NCBI GenBank assembly: GCA_003344405.1
Contig: NOWV01000014.1
Span: 372,001-436,000 of the forward strand
From: Trichoplax sp. H2
Taxonomy: Eukaryota; Placozoa; Uniplacotomia; Trichoplacea
Reading direction: 5' to 3'
DNA length: 64,000 bases
Part shown: in pieces, positions 1 through 11,271 of the stretch
Numbering within the stretch: the stretch's first letter is position 1
Layout of the letters: each line of letters starts with the position of its first letter
The notes under the pieces: generated by a model
Databases searched by the model: none
Told to the model about the DNA's origin: nothing
The model's input: the letters and a program-made list of their open reading frames with translations, nothing else
Position numbers and translations under genes: made by a program

Positions 1-1322
1 AAAATGTAGATGGTAAAAAGGTGAAAGAAACAAAAGTAGGTATTTTTAACTTAAGATATGGTATAATAGTTTCCATAGTTTGATAATATTAAAAATCATA
101 TGAGATTTTGACGTGGGAATAACGTTTCTTAATCGTTTTATAATTAGGTTGCGGACTCTCGAAATGGTAGCTTGTTAAATTTTCAAAAAGCATTGGGTAG
201 TGCCGCTAGAAAATTACTGTGGCGATTAGATCCTGAGGAGGTAAGCATTTACATAGACAATATCACACTTTATATATTTGATCAGGCAATAATAATTAAT
301 TTCTATTATTTATTGATATAGAAAAAATATGATCACTATCTCTTAATGAACTGTAAAGTTGTGGAATTAAATGAAAATGTCACTTTTATATTGATTCATC
401 CATCCGCTGATTCTATCAACTGTATAAAAAATGATGCTAATTCTATAACGGCTAATGGGTATTACTTCCTTCCTATAACGCATTTTGAATTAGGCAAGTA
501 TAAATAGAGCATGAATATTGCTATCAGACTATCAATATTTTGTGATACTTTAGTAGTGCATTTAGCGATGATATTGCTGTCCGACTGCTGTTTATGTTAT
601 TGATGGAATGTATACTTACGACGGTTATTATACTTTAGCTTGTTTGTATATGTATGAACCGGAAATAGTCCAGTCATATTGTTGGCTTTCACTTATTCTA
701 AATGTTCTAGAAAATATGGCAAAGAGGGCTGAGAGAGAGGTACTTATGTTAATAATGATGGGATATCCTTCAATTTGATGTTAATAAAGAATCTTATTTA
801 GGATTATACTTTTCTTTTTTGTTATTATGCCATATTTACTATATTTCAAGTAATAGTAAAGTTTGGAGCTGCTTCTAAACGTAGCATCAAACTTTTATTC
901 TTGATTACTTTAAAACGAATGTGATCTATCAATTATACTGATATTAAAGAATACTTAGAATTTCCTATCAAATCTTATTCACTTATTAGGCAATAACACA
1001 ATCAGAAACTATGTTGGCTAAGAAACAATATCAGGAGATTATCAACTTAACAGAGGTAATAGTTGATAAGATTGCAGTAGTTTAATGAAGCAAAAAGTAT
1101 TTTTTACTCTATCAAATCTAACCATAAATTACCTTTTCGAATTTTTCTAATAAGATACTTGTCTTTTGATATTTTTAACTCGGTATCCGATGAAAATTGT
1201 AGTCTTTAGAAGCAAATTGGAAGGATATGCGATGGATTGGCGAAACCGCTTGCTATATAAGCGGACGGAATAAAGCTAAACTTTTGTACAGTGTTCCGTT
1301 GGCTCGTGTTTTGCAGCCATAG
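1..1322 (+). CDS. 3' part of an unidentified multi-exon gene
   Basis: I do not recognise this protein. Six exon candidates join with compatible phases: 1-35 (enters from outside the window), 148-240, 322-352, 639-739, 990-1055 and 1203-1322 (TAG at 1320-1322). Each boundary has a GT donor and an AG acceptor. The joined tail is rich in charged helix-forming residues in exons 4-5 (for example LENMAKRAERE, then MLAKKQYQEIINLTE), suggesting a helical or coiled-coil segment. It ends in NWKDMRWIGETACYISGR and LLYSVPLARVLQP. An AATAAA at 1525-1530 lies about 200 bases past the stop. Alternative: exon 3 does not splice at 352 and reads on to a stop at 505-507, which would make 639-1322 a separate or alternative end. 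The splice at 352 (CT|GTAAAG) is the weakest junction. The phase agreement of the last three exons is the main support. Confidence 0.55.
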
Positions 1323-4300
1323 TCAATTATTGATGCAATACTAGTTCGAGATTACGCTGATTTAGCTAAATCATTTAGTAATACAAATCTCGAATTGCTA
1401 TAGACGCTGAAACTACTTTAAACGCTAATTTGCTGCGAAATTATTTGTAACATTTGCATATACTGACGTACTTTATAGTTTATTTCTATATATGAATGTA
1501 CAGCGTTTACATACGTGTTTTCAGAATAAAGTTTTATTTGTTTGAGAGCAGATTCGCTATTTCTCCGGCGTGCTATATGATTTGTCTTGTATAATTATTT
1601 GTCAGAAATACACTGTAATTGACAATTGCAAAGTTTTATCAAGACCTCAAGCAATAATTTTGCGTTATTATTATATTAAACTACAACAAATATTTGTCTA
1701 GACTATAGTTGTTTTATTTCGAGTGATGGTAACTGTTATGAGTAGAAACATCTATTGGCAAGTACTTTATATCATATATCTATTTTAATGGAGTCAAATA
1801 AATATGGTACTTCTCATAACTAAATGTCATTATTTGTGAGTCGTTTGTACTGATTGTAAAGTTCGAAATAAGTCAATCAGATCTACAGCTGTCACTGGCT
1901 TATAGTACAATTAATAATTGGATTTAAAACTGTCATGAATAGATTAATTTTTCAAACATTGTTGATAGCTGCAGGCGTTTGCTTGCCTTAATAAACAAAC
2001 AAAAAATTTATAGTTCAATTGTCATAAAGACTATTTGTGTACTTGTATATAGAGAAATTTAGCGGTATTAAGATACATAGCTATAGGATAGCATAAGACG
2101 AAACTAGATTTAATCACCGAGGACATTGAGGTTGTACCCAATTAATATCTAAGGAATAAACATTCACCGCTATTTTAAATTACCACTCAATACAGTGCAT
2201 TGAAATTTTATTTACAGTAGCTTCCGAAAATGAGTGGCTCATTTTAAATATTCAAGGTGGTATAACAATGATGGCAATTTATTTGGTATCTATAATGTTA
2301 CTTTGTGTGATTGAAAATGTTAATCATCGAAAATTATCAATAGTGAATTATCTATTACGGCTATGATATAAACCTCAAGTGGCATCTTACAGTAGATGAT
2401 TGTATCACAATACTTTACTTGTTTGAGCTTTCATTAAAATCATCGCCTATCAACAGGCTGTTTAAATTCCTTATGAAGTCATGCAATGTTGTATAACTGG
2501 TATTAATAGATTAACAAATGGTGAAATATCAAGATGCATTGTATATAATATCTGCTTATTCAGTGCTATTAATAGTATGTTATTTATCAAACAGTTTATC
2601 ACGTATTGGCATCCTGCATTATAACATAAGACTAACTACATTCGCATAGTATGCCGTAGGAAGTAAATAATCTGTTGTAGCATAGTTTAGTGTTTCAACA
2701 TATATTAAATCAAGCCCTTACACGGCCATAATTAATCATGGTCCGATAAACAATCAATCATAATTTTTTAGCTTGTCCGTTCGATATTCGTGATTATCCT
2801 TGGATACGCTGGGAAAGTGCCCGCAGTTAGTAGATTTGCAAAATTGACTTAATTTCATTAACGATGTCGTCATAGATTGCGTCAAATTTTGTAATAAAAT
2901 ATACAACATATGCTTATATGCTACATATGATGTGTACTGATGTCATCAGGCTGGAAACGCCATTTAGGGAAAAATTTTTAGTCAGTATGTTGTCAATATA
3001 TTTACTTTAATGTGTAGTTTGTATGAAAGATAGCCGTACTAGTCTATACGAGTGCATAATCCTATATAATGAATTTCTGAATAGGAGAAGCAATGTAAAA
3101 CCCAACTAAATGGATCGTGAATGATCACTTATGTTACTTGATTTTATATAAGGAAAACTTTTTCCAGGATTGACAAGCCTAGTTAAAATACCATTATAAT
3201 GAAGGTTTTGTTACTGTTTAAATCAATAAAAATTAAATATCTTGTGTTCAATACTATATTTATGACAGCTATTAGTCAAAACATTACTTCTAATGAATTG
3301 TACTAACTCATTGTAAACTATCGTAATTGCTTTCTATCAATTCCGATTATCGTCATGATAAGGTAATTCATAATAAAACTTCGGCTTGCATTCATCTATT
3401 TTACATGACTTTTACATAAAGCTTTATTATCCATGAGCTATTTTTAGATAGTCAATACATCAATAATTATTTTAAAATGGCGTATCATTGTTGATTAAAG
3501 ATTGATTGGATGAACACATGGACAGTAAACACCTAAACTACAACATTCTCTCTTAAGCTTGTAATCAGATTTGTGTTTTGATATAAAAAGGTACAGTAGC
3601 ATCCTGCCGTAATTAATTATCGTGTTAATAATATATCATGTGAACTTCCTTTTACCTTTTAACTGGTATGCTAGCGTGCGATAACGCAGTCTTGTTTATC
3701 ACTGAATTGGAGAAATAGTAAACAGTAAGCGTATTAATGTTTTATTGCGTTTACGATTATACTTTCTATGTTACCATAGAAAAAAAATAAACAATCGAAA
3801 ATATTCATTGATCCGTTAATGAGTGACGAAGAAACTGGTTTTACGAGCTTTGAATTTATACTAACCGCTGTGGCTGAACTAGGTTAAGGCCTAGGGTACC
3901 ATTTTTGTTTTATTAGGATATCAAACCCACTTTATTAAGAATCGCTGAAACAATGCTCTAATTTATCGTCTATTCGCTACTCCATCAAATCATAAATTTA
4001 AAATTAATTGCAAAAAATTACTGCAATATATTGGCAGTACCGTACTTGATTTTTTGCTGAATACTATGCATAACTAATTGCGGATAATAGTCAACAATTT
4101 AGAAAATGATGTACATAAATAAGCTCTTATCGCTTGTACAGGACTACTCTATTCTTAATCGTTGAACTTTTCCTTCCTGTTATTAGCTAAATATACTTTA
4201 GTCTTGGTGTTTAATTACTACTAAGAAGGTCATTCAACCTTCGCTTTAAAATCTTGATCTATGACTTGAGTGAATGATCAATCTGTAGCTCTACTATTAA

Positions 4301-4976
4301 TAAGAATTGGAGCACAGGAATAAAGATATGACTTGTAATATAAGAATTAAAGCCTACATCTGACTTTTAAATATGTGTAACGGTATCCAATTTTAAGTCA
4401 ATTCAATGCAATAATTGTAATAAAAAGCGAGAAAGATATTGGGTCCTAAGAGCTGTCGTTAATTACCTACTGCAACTAATTTTACGGCAAGTTAAGTATC
4501 ATAATATGAATGATCGATCAATCATCCTTTGCTGCCTTTGTTGATCATTCACGACCTTAGTTCATTCTCAACTTGGCGGCATGTTCTTTCTTTCTTGTTG
4601 TAGCTACTGGATCAAAGTACTGAGTTTTTAAACTTGAACAATAATAAATTTATAATTAATTCATTATGATTATTAGTCATTTCTTTTGTCGAAAATATTA
4701 TTATTTTTATTACTAGTGAGGAAAAAACAAGACCAAGTTATTTATTTGTTTTAGTCTCAAATATTGTCTTGTAGATTAAGAAATGAAAGCGAGAAATTTG
4801 CCAACCGTAGCACGCTTAAGAGCTCCTATGCAACTATACCTATATACACTCATATGTTATGTCTTTGTCTATGAAGGGAAGACGCCATTACAGTATAGGG
4901 TTTAGTCGTTGTCGAGTTAGGAATTAATTATAGTTGTACAAGAGGGTTTTATTTCAGTTCGTACAAGACAAGTAAT
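1323..4976. other. AT-rich region without recognisable gene
   Basis: Apart from the AATAAA at 1525-1530, I see only stop-dense AT-rich sequence with no open frame over 60 codons and no exon series with matching phases on either strand. A gene made of very short exons could be missed. Confidence 0.5.
1525..1530 (+). terminator. Polyadenylation signal of the first gene
   Basis: Canonical AATAAA hexamer about 200 bases downstream of the stop codon at 1320-1322. It is the first one after the stop and is followed by T-rich sequence. Confidence 0.45.
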
Positions 4977-6025
4977 TTATCCATTCATAATCTGTAGGAG
5001 CGATTTGTATTCATTATTTTGGCTATACTCTACTTTACTGGCGATTGGCAAAGGCAGTAGTTTGAAGAGAGAATTTTGCCTATTCCACAGGTGCAGTGTG
5101 TGGTTGTTGCTGATATGCAAGAGTTGAAATTTTAGCAGCGATCTAATACTGTATACGTACGTAGAATGTTCCAAAGTCGCTGACAGAATATGGTTTGATG
5201 AAGGCAATTTTATGTAATACTGTACAGTGAAGTTTTACAATCGTTGTTGTTTTCATATTTGGAAAACATTTGATGACAGCGCCATCCTATGCACAGTCGA
5301 ATCAAGATGATGAACACCCGCCGTGTGTTGTCGGTATTCAAAGCAAGATGCACTTTATGTACCTACACCTCTTGAAAAATAATGCCTGCTTTCATGTTCA
5401 TTTTTGATCATCAAAACACTATCCTTCCCCAATTGAATAGTATCATAGACTGTATGGGCTTGATCACTGTACAGCGGGATATTCTGATTGCATAATTTGA
5501 CTACATGTAGTAGCAGCTCTCCTTTCTGACCTTCTACTATAGTATAGTATACTGAGTGTACACGTCCATCCAGATTGACTTCAAAGCCTGATTGTACAAA
5601 ATGAATTTGTTGACACAGTCGGCCCAAGGCTGGAAATAATGCTACAATATTTCATGGATATCGGTCGGATAAATTATCCTATTACAAACCGATAGACAAC
5701 GCATTCAGTCAACATGCATCCAAGTGTCCTGGTATTGACTTTGCAGGTCGTTGCCCTTAATATCATAAATTATCAAATTATTTCATTTGTGTTTATAGAA
5801 ATTATTTCTATTTATCTCGGTCATTTTAGGAATGATCTTCAATTTTGCAAAGCTATTGTGGCATGCTTGGCTATTATCCTTGACGCCGGTGATAGCTGTT
5901 AGGCCATCTTGTAGGAATTGTAGCCAGAAATTGAAAATCAATTCCTTGTTCAGGTCTACTCCATGGTATTTAGCGAAGCATCTTGTCTTAGAATTGGATC
6001 AAGGGCGGGATGAATGGCCTGAGTG
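4977..6025 (-). pseudogene. Broken coding relic, unidentified, possibly mobile-element derived
   Basis: On the minus strand several adjoining open segments read like protein but lie in different frames or are cut by stops. They are about 6010-5786 (contains RCFAKYHGVDLNKELIFNFW), 5760-5675 (contains TRTLGCMLTECVVYRFVIG), 5648-5355 (about 98 codons, contains GRLCQQIHFVQSGFEVNLDG, then VHSVYYTIVEGQKGELLLH) and 5207-4977. None of them starts at an ATG. Composition is less AT-rich than the surroundings. I do not recognise the family. A decayed transposon open frame or a retro-pseudogene would explain an intronless, multiply broken frame. A real spliced minus-strand gene with short introns is the alternative. 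Confidence 0.35.
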
Positions 6026-6082
6026 ACGATGGAGTAAAAACGCAACCGCAGTATGGACGTGGTTGTCCAGTGTACACAGTTA

Positions 6083-6450
6083 CGTATGAAGCGCAGTCGT
6101 GTCATCGACTGATACACATCATTCATTTTGAAGCGTTTCTGTACTGTACACAGTATAGAATGAAGCGCAGTGGTGTCATCGACTGATACACATCATTCAT
6201 TTTGAAGCGTTTCTGTACCCTGAGTGAGTGTACTGTACAGTAGAGTATGAAGCGCAGTCGTGTCATCGACTGATACACACACATCATTCATTTGGAAGCG
6301 TTTCTGTACTATACACTGAGTGAGTGTACACAGCATAGAATGAAGCGCAGTCGTGGATACACATCATTCATTTTGAAGCGTTTCCGTACACTGAGTGAGT
6401 GTACACTGCACAGTAGAGTATGAAGCGCAGTCGTGTCATCGACTCATGTC
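6083..6450. repeat. Tandem repeat array, about five units of 73-93 bp
   Basis: Five successive units begin with the core ATGAAGCGCAGTCGTG. Most continue with a segment containing ATCGACTGATACACATCATT and then TTTTGAAGCGTTTCTGTAC. Unit starts are near 6086, 6160, 6247, 6340 and 6420; the last is partial. Units differ by small indels: GTGAGTGTAC spacers occur in the later copies, and the fourth lacks the TCATCGACT stretch. Each unit also contains two GAAGCG half-repeats. Confidence 0.85.
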
Positions 6451-6529
6451 ACTCATCCATATTCTATTCTTTACTACGGTGATCGTACGACACGAGAGTC
6501 GAATGACGATCGATTGACTAAAACGTTGA

Positions 6530-6700
6530 GTACCGTCAGCGTACAGTACTGTACTATGTAAAGTACCGTACTGTACAGTACTGTATGTTGCAAAATTGTG
6601 TCATGGTCATACAGTACAGTACAGTACAGTACAAGCCGTTGTCAATAAATAAATAATAACAATTTATTTATAGACTGTTGATAATAATAATAATAATACA
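6530..6700. repeat. ACAGT/ACTGT pentamer island and TAA microsatellite
   Basis: From about 6539 to 6594 the sequence alternates ACTGT and ACAGT blocks around GTAC centres. At 6611-6633 there are four perfect ACAGT units followed by ACAAG. A short (TAA)n tract lies at about 6679-6698. This is low-complexity, palindrome-rich DNA with no coding signal. Confidence 0.7.
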
Positions 6701-7662
6701 GTAGAGAATAATCCGCACACAGTTCCATACTGTACACGGATAACTACGATCCAAAATAAAAACAGTCTAATACAAATACACTGTATACCAAGCATACCAT
6801 CCTACCCTTCTCCACTCACTTAGTCCGCTCGTCCACTGCAAACTTGTGAATAATGCAATACTATGATGAACGCACTCTTGATAGCGTCGAATTTTTGACG
6901 CCCAAAATCAGCTGCTCAGGGTTAGCCAAACTGGTTTATGACGTCACACCGATATAATACTATGATTGGTAGAAAAAGAACATGTGGTGATGCAATTAAA
7001 ACCATTGAATGAAACCGGTCCGACGTGTATCATAATCAAACACGCTATTCTTAGATGTTGTTCGCAACGGTAATAACAAATGCAACATCCAGCAATGAGT
7101 GAATCATACCAACATCATGTGAAGCTGGATGGAGTAGACTAACAAAGACGAAAATAACAACCGTGTTCCACCGCGTGACATCGCATTTTTGTCCACGGGG
7201 TTCTCAATGCTATACTGTGCCGTTGGAAGACGTTGACGGTACGCGCATTCAACCTCCTATCCACTCATTCATCTTTGGCGCTACTACTTCAATACCCAGT
7301 ATATAATCGCTGGTATCACTGACTGTTAGCCAATTTCATTGACTAGCAAGATTTTTCCAGTTTCTGCCTGTGATTGATATTATTGATCGTCAGCTTCTCG
7401 CCACTAGAAATCCGCGGCTTAACCACTGGATACGAACATATTTTATTGCTCAATGTTGGTAGGATAGTTTACTATGCCATTATCAATAGTTTAGTAGCTA
7501 GATCGAATCTAGAGATAGTCGTTACAGCCAACCACTGCCAAGTTGGGATAGCTAATTATAGAATTTCAAAAATATCCTTGTCAACATCAAAATAAAGGCA
7601 AAGCTTGGCAAGCAGAAATACCTCGTCAAAATTTTTTTCTCCTTAAAATTGAAAATAACATC
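6701..7662. other. Upstream region of the SLC25A38 gene
   Basis: No exon series found. Open frames here (for example 7374-7595) overlap no recognisable protein. It presumably holds the promoter and 5' untranslated region of the downstream carrier gene, but I see no defined promoter element. Confidence 0.35.
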
Positions 7663-10600
7663 ATGACTTCCACATCAATGGATAAGGTAAGTTTCCCTAC
7701 CGGAAATATTCTCATTGTAATAGTAATAACTGCTTCAAAATGGTGCATGGCCAGCAACTGCCTGTAATAGAAAATGTTTGATAAGATTGAACGTACAGAC
7801 CAGTCATTAAAACCAGTGACCTTTAGTAAATCAATAGATGTACGATACGCCGGTAGGCATTACTACAGCAACTCCACTGTGTTTTGACGCTCTTCTTATG
7901 GACCCATACTACAGTACAGCACAGTAGTAGTGTACTCAGTGTACTGTATTCCACCTACTGTACCTTGGCTAAAGGTGAATGTCGCTTTTTGATCTAGGGC
8001 GTGCTGGATAAAAATGAAAATTGTAATACACAGTATATACAATTGTGATCATGTTGCATAAAGTTGAGGAAAAAGTAGAGAGAAAATAGCCTTGATCTTC
8101 GACTATGTTATGATGTCGACACAATAAGAAGGATCTCATCAATTGCTTATTCTATCCTAATTATTAACAGTGAATATCAACCATGCTGTATTCCTGTAGG
8201 GTTATCTTTGGAAGGCATTTGTTGCTGGTTCGTTGAGTGGTTGCTGCTCCACAATTTTATTTCAACCGTTAGATTTGGTCAAAACTAGGCAACAGGCTCC
8301 ACTCGTAGCTTGCAAGTAAGTTTATTTGATCGTAATTGCTATCAATTTTCATTATCAATCTTTCTGATAGTTATTGTAGTAACCTTACTTGATAGCTGCA
8401 ATTTTGAGCGGCAATTCTTGTGCAAACTATATAGCATGTAGTCTAGTAATGTACGCTTCCTAAATATGATTATCAAAATGACGTACTAAAGCTATCACGT
8501 CAGATAAGATCGATAAATATCTGCAATCGAACATTACGGAAATGGTTTTCTACCCTTTTTAACCGACTTTAACCACTACAGTATGTGACTCGATCTGTCT
8601 ATATGTCATATATACGCGTATGTTAGCAGTACTGTACTGTATTAAATAGAACAAGTTAGGTCTCTACACCATGTCCTACAATATATCAGATACTGTAATA
8701 ATACGAGTAGACAGTGTACTAGGTACATTTTTCTGTTGCCCTTACCCTACTCAAGATGAAGAGGCAGTATTCACTTGGCTTACTTCATTGAAAAGAAAAC
8801 TACCTAATTGCATTGCATTTTACGTACTGTAGTTTGCCATATGATAACAAGTAGTCAGCTACTGCAATATCGCAATATCCTATCATCTGTGGACACTAAA
8901 TTTTATTTTATTTTATTGAGCGCCACATGCTCTCGAAATCATATGTGCTATTCTTGTATCTATATTATAAAATTTCCAGGCTTTAGTTAAAATACAGCTA
9001 TTGTAAAGAATTTTATCATGCCACTGAAATGGTTTCCTCTTCTCTTGTCATTTTTACAGCTGATAGAGCTGCAGTATTTCTAATATTGTATGCATTTAAA
9101 TGATTCACCAGATATGAACAATGCATTAAATAAAATTGCCATTTATTTCTATTATTTCTTAGCAATACTGGTGTGCTTCAAGTATTTACCACGGTCGTAC
9201 GTAAAGAAAAATTGGCTGGTTTATGGAAAGGAGTAGCACCGGTATGTTAGGATATTTGAAAATTTTATCAATTTTCAATTGGATTTATAACTTTCGGTAC
9301 TGTACATTAGTTAATTTGACGCGTAAATTAAGTTTAAATTGCGGATGTCACGGTATTAAATCATATCATTTTTTTTACTGTTATTGCTACTGTAGTCATT
9401 ATCGCGGACCGTCCCTGGTGTTGGTATATATTTTTGCTCTTTATCATTTCTTCGTTCTCATTTCAAGTAAGTAGCGAAGAAACGATAGGAATGTTTATTA
9501 AATACTTCACGTGATGAACTGTGTTTGGATGGAGCAATGTGTTTATTTTGGATTTGCTGTATTATGTTACTGTAAATAAAAGTTATGTTATACATCCGTA
9601 TACCATCAGTATTAGGGCATCTTTATACTTTACGCGATTGGATGTAACAAAAAATTTTAGGCAATCATTAGATTGCAGGTACTCTCACGCTTTGATGCAG
9701 CCAGTGTGTTCTGCAAGACTTCGTCCCGTGATAGTGCAGTTAGCGAGATTCGCAGCAAGTAGCGAGCGTTTCATTTTTACAGTACTATACTACATGAGAT
9801 AAGCTTTCTAGTTCGTAAAGAAATTAACGCTTGTTTTTTAAGATATAAAATCTCTATCTCGTCTCATCATTGCAATTATTATTAAAGGAATGACCCTACG
9901 CCGATGCAAACAGTTTGTCTAGGAGCTACTGCGAGGTCTGTTGCGGTTGTACAAACTTTACCCATAACGGTTGTGAAGACACGATATGAGGTAGGTCGAG
10001 TTCAGGTCATTTTTTAGATGCGCTATTTTTGTGGAAGATGTCTGTAAAAGTACTTGTTAATTTATTCTACTCAGTGTGCAGTGCTGTACTACATATAGAC
10101 GTACGTAGTAGTCCATGTGTAGCATAATTACGATGATGAAAATTCCGTTTAGAGTGCAGTAGTGATAAGAAGCATACACTGTAGTACAGTTGTTCAACTG
10201 GAGGCATCTATCTTGTAACTTGAATTATGCTGGAAAAGTCCAACTGTACAAAGTATACATTAGTCAGATAATTACTGAACTTTGGACAATGTACGGGAAA
10301 ACATACGCACCCTTTTGTAAATGGTATCGTACAGCATCATTCCCTTGTTATTACGCTTCCGCTATTACGAAATGTTACCAATATACGAACAATGCCAAGT
10401 TCCGACTCGCTTTTACGAATTTAATTGAAAAATTGTTGATAATAAAAGATATAAAATTTTATCTTGCCTTATAATGTCAAGTTTTTGTTCGAACTCGTTA
10501 AATGTTACTAGTACCCACAAAATGTACTTGATGCTGTTTTATTTCATACAGATTTTTATGCAATCAAATACAATAAACTTTGTAATTTATGAACGGTTAA

Positions 10601-11271
10601 TTGTCAAACGTAGCTTGATTTATTATTGCATATTGTGGTCAATTTTATAAAGTAGGCCATTTGAGATTTTAAAATTTGATCTTTTTTTCTCAGTCTGGTC
10701 GGTACGGCTACAAGAGCGTTGCTGACGCCCTTAAAGGTATTTGGCGTACTGAAGGAGCAAGAGGGTTATACAGTGGACTAACAGCAACTATAGTTCGTGA
10801 TGCGCCATTTTCTGGTCTTTACTTGATGTTTTTTACTCAGAGTAAGAAGTATTTGAATGGAGGTAAGTCACGTGCAATTTTTCTGATCATATATCTCTTG
10901 GCAACATTCTGCAACCAATATTTCAAAAGTCTATGCTCTGAATGCTTAATTTATTCCTAAAGTAATATCATCTATGTGCTTCTCTTACATGTCTAGTTAC
11001 AAATGATGTTCCTCAAGCTGGTATAACTTTTGCTTCCGGTGTTGTTGGTGGCATACTTGCTTCTGTGGTAACTCATCCACCCGATGTAGTCAAAACAAAA
11101 TTACAAATTGATCCCAAGTCTTATAGAAATACAATATCGACTATCGCCGCCATCTATAAAAGTAATGGTATCTCTGGTTTCTTTAGAGGTTTAGCATTAC
11201 GTTTAACTAGGCGAACTTTAATGGCTGCCATGGCTTGGACAGTTTATGAACAGGTAAAGAGATATTTCTAG
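7663..11271 (+). CDS. SLC25A38: Mitochondrial glycine transporter, SLC25A38 family
   Basis: Mitochondrial inner-membrane carrier. SLC25A38 (yeast Hem25) imports glycine for the first step of haem synthesis. Seven exons: 7663-7686, 8200-8315, 9163-9241, 9396-9466, 9888-9990, 10694-10862 and 10997-11271. Together they total 837 bases, encode 278 residues, and every junction is in phase. The three carrier repeats are visible. Repeat 1 has [12 protein letters not shown] and LWKGVAP, followed by [10 protein letters not shown] in exon 4. Repeat 2 has [19 protein letters not shown] and [20 protein letters not shown]. Repeat 3 has [10 protein letters not shown] and ends [20 protein letters not shown]. 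The RYESG(K/R)YGY and [14 protein letters not shown] blocks are diagnostic of this subfamily as I recall the human protein (304 residues). The start ATG gives MTSTSMDK before the first repeat, as expected for a carrier without a cleaved presequence. Exon 4 is outside any long open frame and was found by homology. Confidence 0.93.
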
